Of a DNA stretch of 64,000 bases, positions 18,603 to 27,043 are shown piece by piece. The stretch comes from CAMAXB01 sp964476565 (lineage in GTDB: Bacteria > Verrucomicrobiota > Verrucomicrobiia > Opitutales > Opitutaceae): contig CAYZBG010000008.1 in the NCBI GenBank assembly GCA_964476565.1, forward strand, positions 1-64,000, in the 5' to 3' direction. Below the pieces are notes generated by a model. It searched no databases and was not told where the DNA came from. It saw only the letters and a program-made list of their open reading frames with translations. Both the position numbers and the translations under genes were made by a program. Every line of letters starts with the position of its first letter. Positions within the stretch are counted from its first letter, which is position 1.

Positions 18603-19853
18603 ATGACGACCCAGAATCTGACCCGGAACATCCTGATCGGCATGACCCTTGGCGCCGCCGTTGGCGGGGCGTTCAACGCCATTGGCATCGACCAGCCGGT
18701 GGTGGCCTTTTTCGTCAAGGATCTGTTCCCGCTGGTGGGCAGCATTTTTGTCCGCTCGCTGCAGTTGCTCGTCGTGCCGCTCGTGCTGTGTTCGCTGATT
18801 TGCGGGACGGCGGCGCTCGACGACGTGCGCCGGCTCGGCCGCATCGGGGCGAAGACGGTGGCGCTTTATCTCGTGACCACGGCCGTCGCCATCGCGATGG
18901 CGATCGCGTTGGCCGTGCTCTTCAAGCCCGGGGAAGGGTTTGCCCTCGATTACACGTCGGACTTCAAGGTTGCCGAGAGTCCGCCGCTGACGCAGGTGCT
19001 GCTCGATATCTTCCCCAGCAATCCCTTCGAGGCGATGGCGGAGGGGAACATGCTTCAGGTGATCGTATTCGCCATCCTCTTCGGCCTCGCAACCTGCCTG
19101 AGCGGAGCGCCGGGCAAACGGGTGCTCGCGGTGGTGAGCGACCTGAACGAGATCGTGCTCAAGCTTGTCACGATCCTGTTGTTGGCGGCGCCGTTTGGCG
19201 TGTTCGCGCTGGTGGGACGCACGCTCGCGCAGGAAGGGTTCGCGGCCATCCTTGCGCTCGGGCAGTACTTCTTCCTGGTGCTCGCGGCGCTGCTGGTGCA
19301 GCTCTTCGTCGTGTACGGCCTGCTGGTGCGGGTGATGGCGGGCCTTAGCCCGTGGCGGTTTTTTCGGAAGATGCGTCGTGTGCAACTGTTCGCGTTTTCG
19401 ACGGCGAGCAGCAACGCAACTCTCCCGCTCAACCTGGAAAACGCGGAGCGCGAGATCGGGATCAAGCCGGCAGTGGGCTCGTTCACGATACCGCTGGGCG
19501 CCACGATCAACATGGACGGCACGGCCATCATGCAGGGCGTGGCAACGGTCTTCATTGCCCAGGCGCTGGGCATCGACATCGGGCTGCAGGGTTATCTCAT
19601 GGTCATCCTCACGGCGACGCTTGCGTCCGTCGGCACGGCGGGCGTGCCCGGGGTGGGGCTGGTGATGCTCGCGATGGTGTTCCAGCAGGTCGGCCTGCCG
19701 GTGGCCGCCATCGGTGTGATCTACGGCGTTGACCGTCTGCTCGACATGGTGCGGACGGCGGTGAACGTCACCGGCGACGTCGCCGTCTCGGCCATCATTG
19801 CCAAGAGCGAGAACGAGTTCGACGCCGACGTGTACAACCGTGACCCGGCGTAG
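18603..19853 (+). CDS. Dicarboxylate/amino acid:cation symporter (DAACS)
   Basis: This 416-residue membrane transporter belongs to the sodium/proton:dicarboxylate symporter family (GltP/DctA type). The diagnostic parts are the serine-rich re-entrant loop FSTASSNATLPL (about 258-269) and the NMDGT motif of helix 7 (TINMDGTAIMQGVATVF), followed by TLASVGTAGVPGVG of the second hairpin. The family imports C4-dicarboxylates, glutamate or aspartate with Na+ or H+. No regulator lies next to it. Malate dehydrogenase and fumarase elsewhere in the window fit C4-dicarboxylate use, but the substrate is not proved. Confidence 0.93.
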   Translation: MTTQNLTRNILIGMTLGAAVGGAFNAIGIDQPVVAFFVKDLFPLVGSIFVRSLQLLVVPLVLCSLICGTAALDDVRRLGRIGAKTVALYLVTTAVAIAMAIALAVLFKPGEGFALDYTSDFKVAESPPLTQVLLDIFPSNPFEAMAEGNMLQVIVFAILFGLATCLSGAPGKRVLAVVSDLNEIVLKLVTILLLAAPFGVFALVGRTLAQEGFAAILALGQYFFLVLAALLVQLFVVYGLLVRVMAGLSPWRFFRKMRRVQLFAFSTASSNATLPLNLENAEREIGIKPAVGSFTIPLGATINMDGTAIMQGVATVFIAQALGIDIGLQGYLMVILTATLASVGTAGVPGVGLVMLAMVFQQVGLPVAAIGVIYGVDRLLDMVRTAVNVTGDVAVSAIIAKSENEFDADVYNRDPA

Positions 19854-19859
19854 GGGGCG

Positions 19860-19888
19860 ACCCGCCGGTTTTGCCTTTTCCGGTGGGT
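19860..19888 (+). terminator. Possible terminator after the symporter gene
   Basis: The hairpin ACCCGCCGG (19860-19868) and CCGGTGGGT (19880-19888), with one G-T pair, encloses a T-rich loop. Only a short T/G run follows, so it is a weak candidate. It starts 6 bp after the symporter stop. Confidence 0.4.
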
Positions 19889-20030
19889 TTGGTCCGGTTG
19901 ACGATAATCACTTGCGGGATTGCCGGTGCTTTCGTGTTGGCTTAATGCCTGATGGCTCGGCACTAAGGGCAATCGATCGGACGCCTCTCGGTCGAAGATG
20001 TTGCGCCCGGGGCAGTTAGGCTGCTAGGGT

Positions 20031-21374
20031 ATGAGGTCCTTGATCTCAGGCCTCTCCACCGAACTGCTCATCATCCTCTTGTTGCTGTTGGGCAACGGTG
20101 TGTTCGCCATGGCCGAAATGGCCGTTGTTTCCGTGCGCAAGGCGCGGCTGAAACAGCTGGCCGAAGAAGGCGATGAGCGGGCGAAGAAAGCCCTCGCGTT
20201 GGCGAACGAGCCCACCCGCTTCCTGTCGACGGTCCAGGTCGGCATCACGTTGATCGCCACCATCGCGGGTGCCTACGGTGGTGCCGTGGTGGCCGAGCAG
20301 CTCGCCGAGCCCCTGCGCACCGCGTTCCCGCAGTTTGCGGCGCAGGCCCATTGGATTGCGAACGGCCTCGTCGTGCTGGTCATCACCGTGCTGTCCATCG
20401 TCATCGGTGAGCTGGTGCCGAAGCGAATCGCGTTGTCCAATCCCGAGGGCGTGGCGCGCCATGTCTCCGTACCGATCAGCCGCCTCTCCAGCCTGGCCCA
20501 CCCGCTCGTCCACCTGCTGTCGACGCTGACGGAAGGGATCATCAAGCTGCTCGGCGTCGGACGCTCGAAGGAAGCGCCGGTGACGGAAGAGGAAGTGAAC
20601 ATCCTGATTGAGCAGGGCATGCAGGCCGGCGTCTTCAACAAGACGGAGAAGGAAATGGTCGCCGGTGTGCTCGAGCTCGACCAGATGCCGGTCACCTCGC
20701 TGATGACGCCGTTGCCGAAGATCGTGTTTCTCAATCTCGACGATCCGGACGAGGCCAACTGGCGCAAGGTCGTGGCGAGCGGGCATTCCCATTTTCCGGT
20801 CTATCAGGGCAATCGCGACCAGATCCTCGGCATGGTGTCGGTGAAGTCGATCTGGGCGAACAGTGCCTTCGGCCTCAGCACCAACCTGCGCAACCTGCTC
20901 ACGCCTCCGGTCGTGGTGCCGGAGACGATGATGGCGATCGCCCTGCTCGAGCAGTTCAAGAAGAGCGGCAAGCACATCGCCCTCGTGACGGACGAGTTCG
21001 GCTCCATCCAGGGCCTGGTCACGATCAACGACGTTTTCGAGGCGATCGTGGGCGCCCTGCCCGAGCCTGGCCAGCGGGCGGCGCCGGCGGCCAAGCAGCG
21101 CGAGGACGGTTCCTGGCTGATCGATGCCACGTTGGACACCGACACGGTCAAGGCGATGCTCGACCTCGACCGCCTGCCCTCCGAGGAAGAGACGACGTTC
21201 CAGACGCTCGGTGGCTTTGTCATGACGCACCTCGGGCGTATCCCGCGCGCCGGTGATTATTTCGACCATGCCGGGTGGCGGTTTGAGGTGGTCGACATGG
21301 ACCGTCATCGCATCGACAAGGTGCTCGTGGCGAAGACGCCTCCGCCGGCGGCGGTGCAGAAGACGGCCGTCTAG
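20031..21374 (+). CDS. CNNM/CorC (HlyC)-family membrane protein
   Basis: This 447-residue protein has the domain order of the CNNM/CorC/TlyC family. A DUF21 transmembrane domain comes first (about 10-190, with the acidic start GNGVFAMAEMAVVSVRKARL and the loop STVQVGITLIATIAGAYGGA). A CBS pair follows (about 215-335; MTPLPKIVFLNLDD and VTDEFGSIQGLVTINDVFEAIVG), then a CorC_HlyC C-terminal domain (about 355-435). Family members act in Mg2+/Co2+ export or membrane stress; the older label hemolysin is misleading. The 177-bp upstream gap has a possible structured leader (GATTGCC at 19918-19924 pairing with GGCAATC at 19969-19975). Confidence 0.92.
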   Translation: MRSLISGLSTELLIILLLLLGNGVFAMAEMAVVSVRKARLKQLAEEGDERAKKALALANEPTRFLSTVQVGITLIATIAGAYGGAVVAEQLAEPLRTAFPQFAAQAHWIANGLVVLVITVLSIVIGELVPKRIALSNPEGVARHVSVPISRLSSLAHPLVHLLSTLTEGIIKLLGVGRSKEAPVTEEEVNILIEQGMQAGVFNKTEKEMVAGVLELDQMPVTSLMTPLPKIVFLNLDDPDEANWRKVVASGHSHFPVYQGNRDQILGMVSVKSIWANSAFGLSTNLRNLLTPPVVVPETMMAIALLEQFKKSGKHIALVTDEFGSIQGLVTINDVFEAIVGALPEPGQRAAPAAKQREDGSWLIDATLDTDTVKAMLDLDRLPSEEETTFQTLGGFVMTHLGRIPRAGDYFDHAGWRFEVVDMDRHRIDKVLVAKTPPPAAVQKTAV

Positions 21375-21715
21375 AGCTGAGGCGGCAGTCTGAGGTCTGA
21401 AAGTAGAAGGTCGAAGGTCGTTACCGGCCCGCTCAAGCGGGCCTCCGGGGTGGGCGGGCGCGTCCCGGCGCCCGCTGCGCGGCCGGATGGAGATGCGCAA
21501 CGCCGACTGGTTTGCGACGACGTTGGCTCAAAACCACGCGCGGAGGGCCCCGCGCGTCCACCGCGGATCAGTCCCCAACGGACGGGTGCTCGTTGCGCGA
21601 GGTCGGCCCGCTGTTGTGAACAACCTGTGGGCATCGCGGGGTAATTTCTGGCAACTTCGGTTTGCCAAGTGCAGCGGGTGGTCCGACGTTCGGCGCGACC
21701 GATGAGTGCTGACGC
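21375..21715. other. Intergenic region with hairpins and a simple repeat tail
   Basis: This 341-bp gap shows no convincing gene. It holds a purine-rich tail of short repeats at 21391-21420, of the kind that flanks the four-helix cassette at 51776-52209. It also holds the hairpin GGCCCGC-TCAA-GCGGGCC (21426-21443), a GC-rich stretch whose GGGCGGGCGCGTCCCG also occurs near 13198, and a hairpin with a cUUCGg tetraloop (TGGCAA 21649-21654 with TTGCCA 21662-21667). None has a T-run typical of a terminator. Confidence 0.5.
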
Positions 21716-22651
21716 ATGCAACTTGATCCCTTCACCGGACGACCGACCTGCATCCAAGGTGGACGGCTCCCGACCGAAGCGGAGCGCCGCGCCCTTCAAC
21801 ACGATCACCGGCGAAGATTGGAAGCGCTCGCTCGTCTCAGCGCGGCAGCGGCGCGCGTCGGCATCGGAACGGATCCGGACGATGACCTCGTCCTCTGGGA
21901 ATCCGACGAAATAGGGCTGCTCGCCGGGGCGGATCCGCTCTGGCATGAACTGGATGAGGCCGCGCGGGCGTTTCGCGCCCTGCTCCCGATCGTTGCGCTG
22001 GAGGACTTTGGTTTTCCGCCGGAGGTGGGTGACCTGCTGGCGGAATGCGGTCCGCGGCTGAGGCCGATCAGCAGCGGCGTGGAGGCGACGGCCTTCGAGG
22101 CCGAAGATCACTCGATCTACAAGTTCTTCATGCCCCGCGCCGACGGACGGATTGGCGGCACCTTCGAGTTCCGCCGCGGCGAGGAGATTGCGCTGCATGC
22201 CGAGGCGGCGGACGGCAGCTACCGGGCGATGCTCGAGAAGTTCGATCTCATCCTCCGTCTGGACGGCATGCCGACGGAGGTGGTGGGCGTGTCCAAACAC
22301 GAAGGCGTCTTGATCACCAAGCAGACCCTGGGCGAGCGCCTTGCGGAGGGCGCCGACACGTCACGGGTGCAGCCGGCACCGCTCATCCCGATCCCGTCGC
22401 GTTTCCTGCGGGCGCATCGGGATCATCCGCGGCTATACTTCGTCGACGATCGGCCCTGGTTGGTGGCTGACCTGCACGCCAAGAACCTGGTGCGTGCCGC
22501 TGATGGCAGGCTGCGGGCGATCGATTTGTTGGCGGCACCGTTCCCGTCCGAGCTGGTCGCAGGCGAACCTTTGCTGGCGGACTGGCTGGAACGCGTGCGG
22601 CGCGATCCGGAGGCGAGCGTGCTGCGCTCCGCGCCGGACGACGAACTCTGA
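21716..22651 (+). CDS. Putative kinase-fold protein (polyvalent-protein kinase type)
   Basis: This is a 311-residue orphan. The N-terminal half (about 1-110) is helical and unrecognised. The C-terminal half looks like a reduced kinase fold: a glycine-containing loop SSGVEATAFE (119-128), a candidate ATP lysine at 136 (SIYKFF), a catalytic-loop-like DLHAKN (252-257) and a metal-binding-like IDL (Asp270). This order resembles the small kinase domains of phage polyvalent proteins and HipA-like enzymes. No phage gene or antitoxin-sized partner is next to it. The start is the first Met; no good ribosome-binding site is visible. The kinase assignment is inference from motif order only. Confidence 0.6.
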   Translation: MQLDPFTGRPTCIQGGRLPTEAERRALQHDHRRRLEALARLSAAAARVGIGTDPDDDLVLWESDEIGLLAGADPLWHELDEAARAFRALLPIVALEDFGFPPEVGDLLAECGPRLRPISSGVEATAFEAEDHSIYKFFMPRADGRIGGTFEFRRGEEIALHAEAADGSYRAMLEKFDLILRLDGMPTEVVGVSKHEGVLITKQTLGERLAEGADTSRVQPAPLIPIPSRFLRAHRDHPRLYFVDDRPWLVADLHAKNLVRAADGRLRAIDLLAAPFPSELVAGEPLLADWLERVRRDPEASVLRSAPDDEL

Positions 22652-22657
22652 TGCCGG

Positions 22658-22676
22658 TGTCCCGCTGGGCGGGACA
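22658..22676. terminator. Convergent hairpin between kinase-like and rhodanese genes
   Basis: A perfect 8-bp stem (TGTCCCGC / GCGGGACA) with the loop TGG lies in the 28-bp gap between two convergent genes. No T-run follows on either strand, so termination is only possible, not clear. Confidence 0.4.
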
Positions 22677-22679
22677 GCC

Positions 22680-23072
22680 TTACGGCTTGCGCGTGGGCAG
22701 ACCGGCCGCCTCCCAATCCTTGAAGGCACCGGCATTGGCGACGGTCTTGCCCTCCTGGGCGAGGATGGCCGCGGCCTGACCGGAGCGATTGCCGCTGCGG
22801 CAATAAAGCAGGATGGGCTTGTCGCCGACCTTCTCGAGAAAGGCCTTCCACTCCTTGCGTTCGCCACGGAGATCCGAGAGCGGCAGGAGCACGGCGGGGG
22901 CGGCGACACCCTGCTGCCATTCGCCGGGTTCGCGCACGTCGACCAAGACGGCCTCGCCGGCCGCCACCTTCGCGGCGGCGTCGGCGGCGGAGATGGTCGG
23001 GGTTTCGGCAAGCAGGCGGTTGAAACCAAGCAGGGCGATCAAAGCGGAGAAGAGGAGGACGGAGCGTTTCAT
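22680..23072 (-). CDS. Exported rhodanese-domain protein
   Basis: This 130-residue single-domain rhodanese has an N-terminal signal peptide (1-22, ending RLLA). The active-site loop CRSGNRS (91-97, catalytic Cys91) and the upstream VLVDVREPGEW (42-52) are intact. Rhodaneses carry sulfane sulfur as a cysteine persulfide; here it would act in the periplasm. It is the last gene of an apparent five-gene operon led by a DUF2892 protein and an RND pump under a divergent ArsR gene. In other bacteria rhodanese and DUF2892 modules occur together (YgaP is a fusion of both), pointing to reactive-sulfur handling. Confidence 0.93.
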   Translation of the reverse strand: MKRSVLLFSALIALLGFNRLLAETPTISAADAAAKVAAGEAVLVDVREPGEWQQGVAAPAVLLPLSDLRGERKEWKAFLEKVGDKPILLYCRSGNRSGQAAAILAQEGKTVANAGAFKDWEAAGLPTRKP

Positions 23073-23121
23073 GGGAGAAAGGATGGAGGCGGAGCGCGAA
23101 GAGGCAACGGTGGGTGCGACG

Positions 23122-23760
23122 TTATTTCGCCGGTGCGTCAGCGACGGTCACGCGGATCACCCCGCGCCACTCCCCGGCCTTGTAGCCCGCGGCCTGGTCG
23201 TCCGGGTAATACTGCTTGAGCTTGGCGCGCAGGGTTTCCGACTGGGCGGCCGGATCGCCGTGGCATTGCAGGCAGGCTGGAGCGACGGCGACGGGTTTGT
23301 AGACCCGCCACTCGGGGGCGGCCTGGGCCGGTTCGACGCGTTGGACGAGCAGGCTGGGCGGCGCGTCTCCGCGGGAGAGCAGCTGGTCGATGTGGGCCAG
23401 GACCTGCTGTTCGGCGGCGTCCGGGGCGTTGGACGGACTGCGCAACTTGAGGCTGGTGCGTTTGACGGCGGTGATGCGCGGCAGGCCGGCGACGGTGCCG
23501 TGGGTGATCGGGAGCGAGCGGAGATGGCACACCTCGACTGCGCCTTCGGGTCCGCCCTTGGCGGTGGCCATGGTGACCTCGCGCAGGAGGGAGCCGGCGA
23601 GGCGGTTGATCGCACTTTCTCCAAGGCGGCGTACCTCCGCCACTTCGGGTGTGGTGTCGGTGACGAGACGGGCGGACACCGCCGGGGCTTCGACGGCGGG
23701 AGCGAGACACGCCGTGGCGGCCAGGGCCGCCGCGACGAGGACGAGCTGGGGGGAGTTCAT
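23122..23760 (-). CDS. DUF3365/Tll0287-like heme-binding periplasmic protein
   Basis: This 212-residue protein has a signal peptide (about 1-22) and the DUF3365 (Tll0287-like) fold. The key feature is one c-type heme motif, CLQCH (163-167), within VAVAPACLQCHGDP, preceded by EWRVYKPV. The family resembles heme-based PAS sensor domains, but here stands alone. It is the fourth gene of the RND/rhodanese operon: 34 bp after the pump gene and 49 bp before the rhodanese. A redox or sensing role in the periplasm is inferred. A Cys at 78 (VCHL) is an extra candidate thiol. Confidence 0.85.
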   Translation of the reverse strand: MNSPQLVLVAAALAATACLAPAVEAPAVSARLVTDTTPEVAEVRRLGESAINRLAGSLLREVTMATAKGGPEGAVEVCHLRSLPITHGTVAGLPRITAVKRTSLKLRSPSNAPDAAEQQVLAHIDQLLSRGDAPPSLLVQRVEPAQAAPEWRVYKPVAVAPACLQCHGDPAAQSETLRAKLKQYYPDDQAAGYKAGEWRGVIRVTVADAPAK

Positions 23761-23794
23761 GGGGTGGGGGGAGGTTTGCCGCCAGCCGGAAGAC

Positions 23795-26700
23795 TCAGGA
23801 TTCGGTGGGCGGACGGACCGCCGCGTCGGTGTGCCGGTTGGCCATGAAATACAGCACCGGCACGGCCATGCGACTGATCAACAGGGATGCAATCTCGCCG
23901 AACATCAGGCTGACGGCAAGCCCTTGGAAGATCGGATCGGCGAGGATGACGCTCGCTCCGACCACGACGGCGAGCGCAGTGAGGAGCATGGGGCGAAAGC
24001 GCACCGCGCCGGCTTCGACCACGGCGTCGCGCAACGACAGACCGTGGGCGCGCCGCAGTTCGATGAAATCGACCAGAATGATCGAGTTGCGCACCACGAT
24101 GCCGGCGCCGGCCATGAAACCGATCATCGAGGTGGCGGTGAAGAAGGCCCCCATGGCCCAATGTGCCGGCAGGATCCCGATCAGGGAAAACGGAATGGCG
24201 GCCATCACCACCAGCGGCGTGGTGTAACTGCGAAACCAGCCCACCATGAGCAGGGCGATGAGCACGAGCACTGCGGCGAAGGCGAGGCCGAGGTCGCGAA
24301 AGACCTCGAGTGTGATATGCCATTCGCCATCCCACTTCATTGCCGGCTGGGTGTCGTCGAACGGGAGGGTGGCGTTGAGCACCTGCAGGCGCGGCTCGCG
24401 GGCGCCGAACGCGGTGGCGTCAATCTTCGCCAGCTCACGATTGATCGCGAAGAGTGCGTAGGCCGGACTCTCGACTTCGCCGGCCACGTCGGCGGTGACG
24501 TAGGTGACGGGCTTGAGATTCTTGCGGTAGAGGTTGCGTTCGCCGGTCGTGGCTTCCGTCCGGACCAAGGCCGACAACGGCACAAGCCTGCCGTCGGCTC
24601 CGGCGACCTGCAGGTCGAGCAGGGCCGCCGGGTCGTTGCGCGCGGCGGGTGGCAGCTCGAGGACCAGCGGAACGTCCTCGCGCTCGTCGGGCAAGTGCCA
24701 CAGGTCGACCGGTCGGCCGCGGGCGGCGAAGTTCAAGGTGCGTGCGACCGCGTCCTCCGTCACGCCATGGTAGGCCGCCTTTTCCTTGTCGACGAGGTAG
24801 CGGACCTTGGGCTGCGCCTCCTCGACGTACCAGTCGAGGTCGACCACGCCGGGCGTGCGGGCCATGATGGCGCGCACCTCGCGGGCCAGGGCGACGCGCT
24901 GTTCTTCATCGGGACCGTAGATCTCGGCCACGAGCGACTGGAGCACGGGCGGACCGGGCGGAACCTCCGCCACGGCGAGGGCCGCGCCGTGGCGCGCGGC
25001 AATCGGGGCGACGAGTGTCCGGATGCGCTTCGCGATGTCGTGACTCTGCGCCGACCGCGCATCCTTGCCCACGAGGTTCACCTGGATGTCGGCGACGTTG
25101 GGTCCGCTGCGCATGAAGTAATGGCGCACCAGTCCGTTGAAATTAAACGGCGCCGCCGTGCCCGCGTAGATCTGGTAGTCCCGGACCTCCGGCTCGCTGC
25201 GCAGCACGGCCGCCATCTCCAAGGCGATTCGGGTCGTCTGTTCGAGCGTCGTCCCCTCCGGGGTGTCGATCACGAGTTGAAACTCGGACTTGTTGTCGAA
25301 GGGCAGCATCTTCACCTGGACGAAACCGAGCGCCACGAGCGCCGCTGCGCCCAGCAGCAGGCCCACGATGCCGGTGAGGAACGTCCAGCGCCACGCCGGG
25401 CGGTCGAGCAGCGGATCCATCGCCCGGTGGTAGAGCCGCGTGAACCAGTCGTTGGGCGCATGGTCCGGGTCGTGCGCGTCCGAAGCGGCGTGAGCGCCGG
25501 AACCGAGACGTCGCCGAAGCACGCGCACCGCCGCCCACGGGGTCACGGTGAAGGCCACGACCAGCGAGAACAGCATCGCGGCCGTCGAGCCGAGCGGAAT
25601 CGGGCGCATGTACGGCCCCATCAGTCCGCCGACGAAGGCCATCGGCAGGATGGCGGCGATCACCGCCCACGTGGCGAGGATGGTCGGGTTGCCCACCTCG
25701 TCGACGGCGGCGAGCGCGATCTGAACCAGGGGCTTGCGTTCGGCGCCGGGCAGACGGTGGTGGCGGACGATGTTTTCGACCACCACGATGGCGTCATCGA
25801 CGAGGATGCCGATCGAGAAGATGAGCGCGAACAGCGTGATGCGGTTCAGCGTGTATCCATAAAGGTAGAACACGAGGAGGGTGAGGGCGAGGGTGGACGG
25901 GATTGCCAGCAGCACCACGATCGACTCGCGCCAGCCGAGGAAGAGCAGAATGAGCACGGCGACGCCGAAGACGGCGATGCCCATGTGCAGCAGCAGTTCG
26001 TTGCTCTTTTCTGCCGCGGTGTGGCCGTAGTCGCGGGTCACGGTGATCTCGACCTCTGCCGGCAGGAGCGTGCCGCGCAAGGTATCCACCTTGGCCAGCA
26101 CCTGTTCGACCACGGTGATTGCGTTGGCGCCCGGACGCTTGGCCACGGCCAGCGTCACGGCGGCCGCGAGCCCGTCCGTCCCGCCTTCACCGTGCAACAC
26201 ATAGTCAGCTGGTTCGGCCGCGGTGTCCTCGACGGTGGCCACGTCTCCGAGATGGACGGGCTTGCCGGCGAAGACCCCAACCACGACGCCTCGGACCTCG
26301 TCGACATCGGCGAGGAAGCGCCCGGTTTCGAGCAGCGTCTCCGTGTTGGCAAACGGGCGGGAGCCGGCGAGATCCTGGCGGTTGGCCTGCTGGAGCGCGG
26401 TCGCAACCGTATCGATGGCGAGCCCGCGGGCGGCGAGGGCGGCGGGATCGACCTGGATCCGCACCGTGCGGCGCGCGCCGCCGATCAGCGTGGTCTCGGC
26501 GACGGCATCGATGGATTTGACCGCATCGTCGACCTGGGCCGCCAAACGCCGGAGCGTCAAGGCGTCCAGCGTGCGGCTATGCAGGGTCAGGGCGAGGACC
26601 GGGACGTCGTCGATGGTGTGCGGCTGGACGAACGGGGTGCTGGCCCCGGGGGGAATGCGGTCAAAGTTTGCCTGCAGCTTCTGGTTGAGACGAACGAGGG

Positions 26701-27043
26701 CCGCCTCGAGATCCGTACCCACCTCGTAGCGAACGATCACCAGGGAGCGTCCGGGGCTGGACGTGGCATAGAGGTATTCCACACCCGGAATCTCCCAGAG
26801 CAGTTTCTCCATCGGACGCGTGACGCGGTTCTCGATTTCGCGGGGGGAGGCGCCGGGCATGGTGACGATCACGTCCACCATCGGCACCTTGATCTGCGGC
26901 TCCTCTTCGCGCGGGAGTTGGAGCACGGCAAAAACGCCGAGCAGGACCGACGACAGGACGGCGATCGGCGTCAGTTTCGAGTCGATGAAGAAGGCGGCCA
27001 GCCGTCCGGCCAGTCCGAGGCGGGGGGAGTCGGGCGAGTTCAT
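23795..27043 (-). CDS. RND efflux transporter permease subunit
   Basis: This is a 1082-residue inner-membrane RND pump, normal in length for the AcrB/CusA superfamily. The first transmembrane helix is at about 25-45, and the porter segment begins PREEEPQIKVPMVDV. The proton-relay helix has the paired aspartates in GILVDDAIVVVENI (about 412-425). A second helix bundle closes the protein, with the mirror motif MAGAGIVVRNSIILVDFIE. It forms a tripartite system with the adaptor gene just upstream, with which it overlaps by 4 bp. No outer-membrane factor gene is in the operon, so one must be supplied elsewhere. The substrate is unknown. The rhodanese, DUF2892 and ArsR context suggests a sulfur, thiol or metal stress compound. 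Confidence 0.93.
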   Translation of the reverse strand: MNSPDSPRLGLAGRLAAFFIDSKLTPIAVLSSVLLGVFAVLQLPREEEPQIKVPMVDVIVTMPGASPREIENRVTRPMEKLLWEIPGVEYLYATSSPGRSLVIVRYEVGTDLEAALVRLNQKLQANFDRIPPGASTPFVQPHTIDDVPVLALTLHSRTLDALTLRRLAAQVDDAVKSIDAVAETTLIGGARRTVRIQVDPAALAARGLAIDTVATALQQANRQDLAGSRPFANTETLLETGRFLADVDEVRGVVVGVFAGKPVHLGDVATVEDTAAEPADYVLHGEGGTDGLAAAVTLAVAKRPGANAITVVEQVLAKVDTLRGTLLPAEVEITVTRDYGHTAAEKSNELLLHMGIAVFGVAVLILLFLGWRESIVVLLAIPSTLALTLLVFYLYGYTLNRITLFALIFSIGILVDDAIVVVENIVRHHRLPGAERKPLVQIALAAVDEVGNPTILATWAVIAAILPMAFVGGLMGPYMRPIPLGSTAAMLFSLVVAFTVTPWAAVRVLRRRLGSGAHAASDAHDPDHAPNDWFTRLYHRAMDPLLDRPAWRWTFLTGIVGLLLGAAALVALGFVQVKMLPFDNKSEFQLVIDTPEGTTLEQTTRIALEMAAVLRSEPEVRDYQIYAGTAAPFNFNGLVRHYFMRSGPNVADIQVNLVGKDARSAQSHDIAKRIRTLVAPIAARHGAALAVAEVPPGPPVLQSLVAEIYGPDEEQRVALAREVRAIMARTPGVVDLDWYVEEAQPKVRYLVDKEKAAYHGVTEDAVARTLNFAARGRPVDLWHLPDEREDVPLVLELPPAARNDPAALLDLQVAGADGRLVPLSALVRTEATTGERNLYRKNLKPVTYVTADVAGEVESPAYALFAINRELAKIDATAFGAREPRLQVLNATLPFDDTQPAMKWDGEWHITLEVFRDLGLAFAAVLVLIALLMVGWFRSYTTPLVVMAAIPFSLIGILPAHWAMGAFFTATSMIGFMAGAGIVVRNSIILVDFIELRRAHGLSLRDAVVEAGAVRFRPMLLTALAVVVGASVILADPIFQGLAVSLMFGEIASLLISRMAVPVLYFMANRHTDAAVRPPTES

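Noticed and set aside
17523..19385. A 620-codon minus-strand frame across the nucleotidyltransferase and symporter genes
   Set aside because: Composition is His/Arg/Gln-rich without domains and it overlaps two clearly real genes.
21615..21645. Possible DnaA-box-like strings (TGTGAACAA, TGTGGGC)
   Set aside because: Each departs from the box consensus, there are only two, and no dnaA, dnaN or AT-rich unwinding element is nearby. Not an origin.
22658..22676. Reading the convergent hairpin as an attenuator for the rhodanese operon
   Set aside because: It lies after the stop codons of both neighbouring genes, so it cannot act as a leader element.
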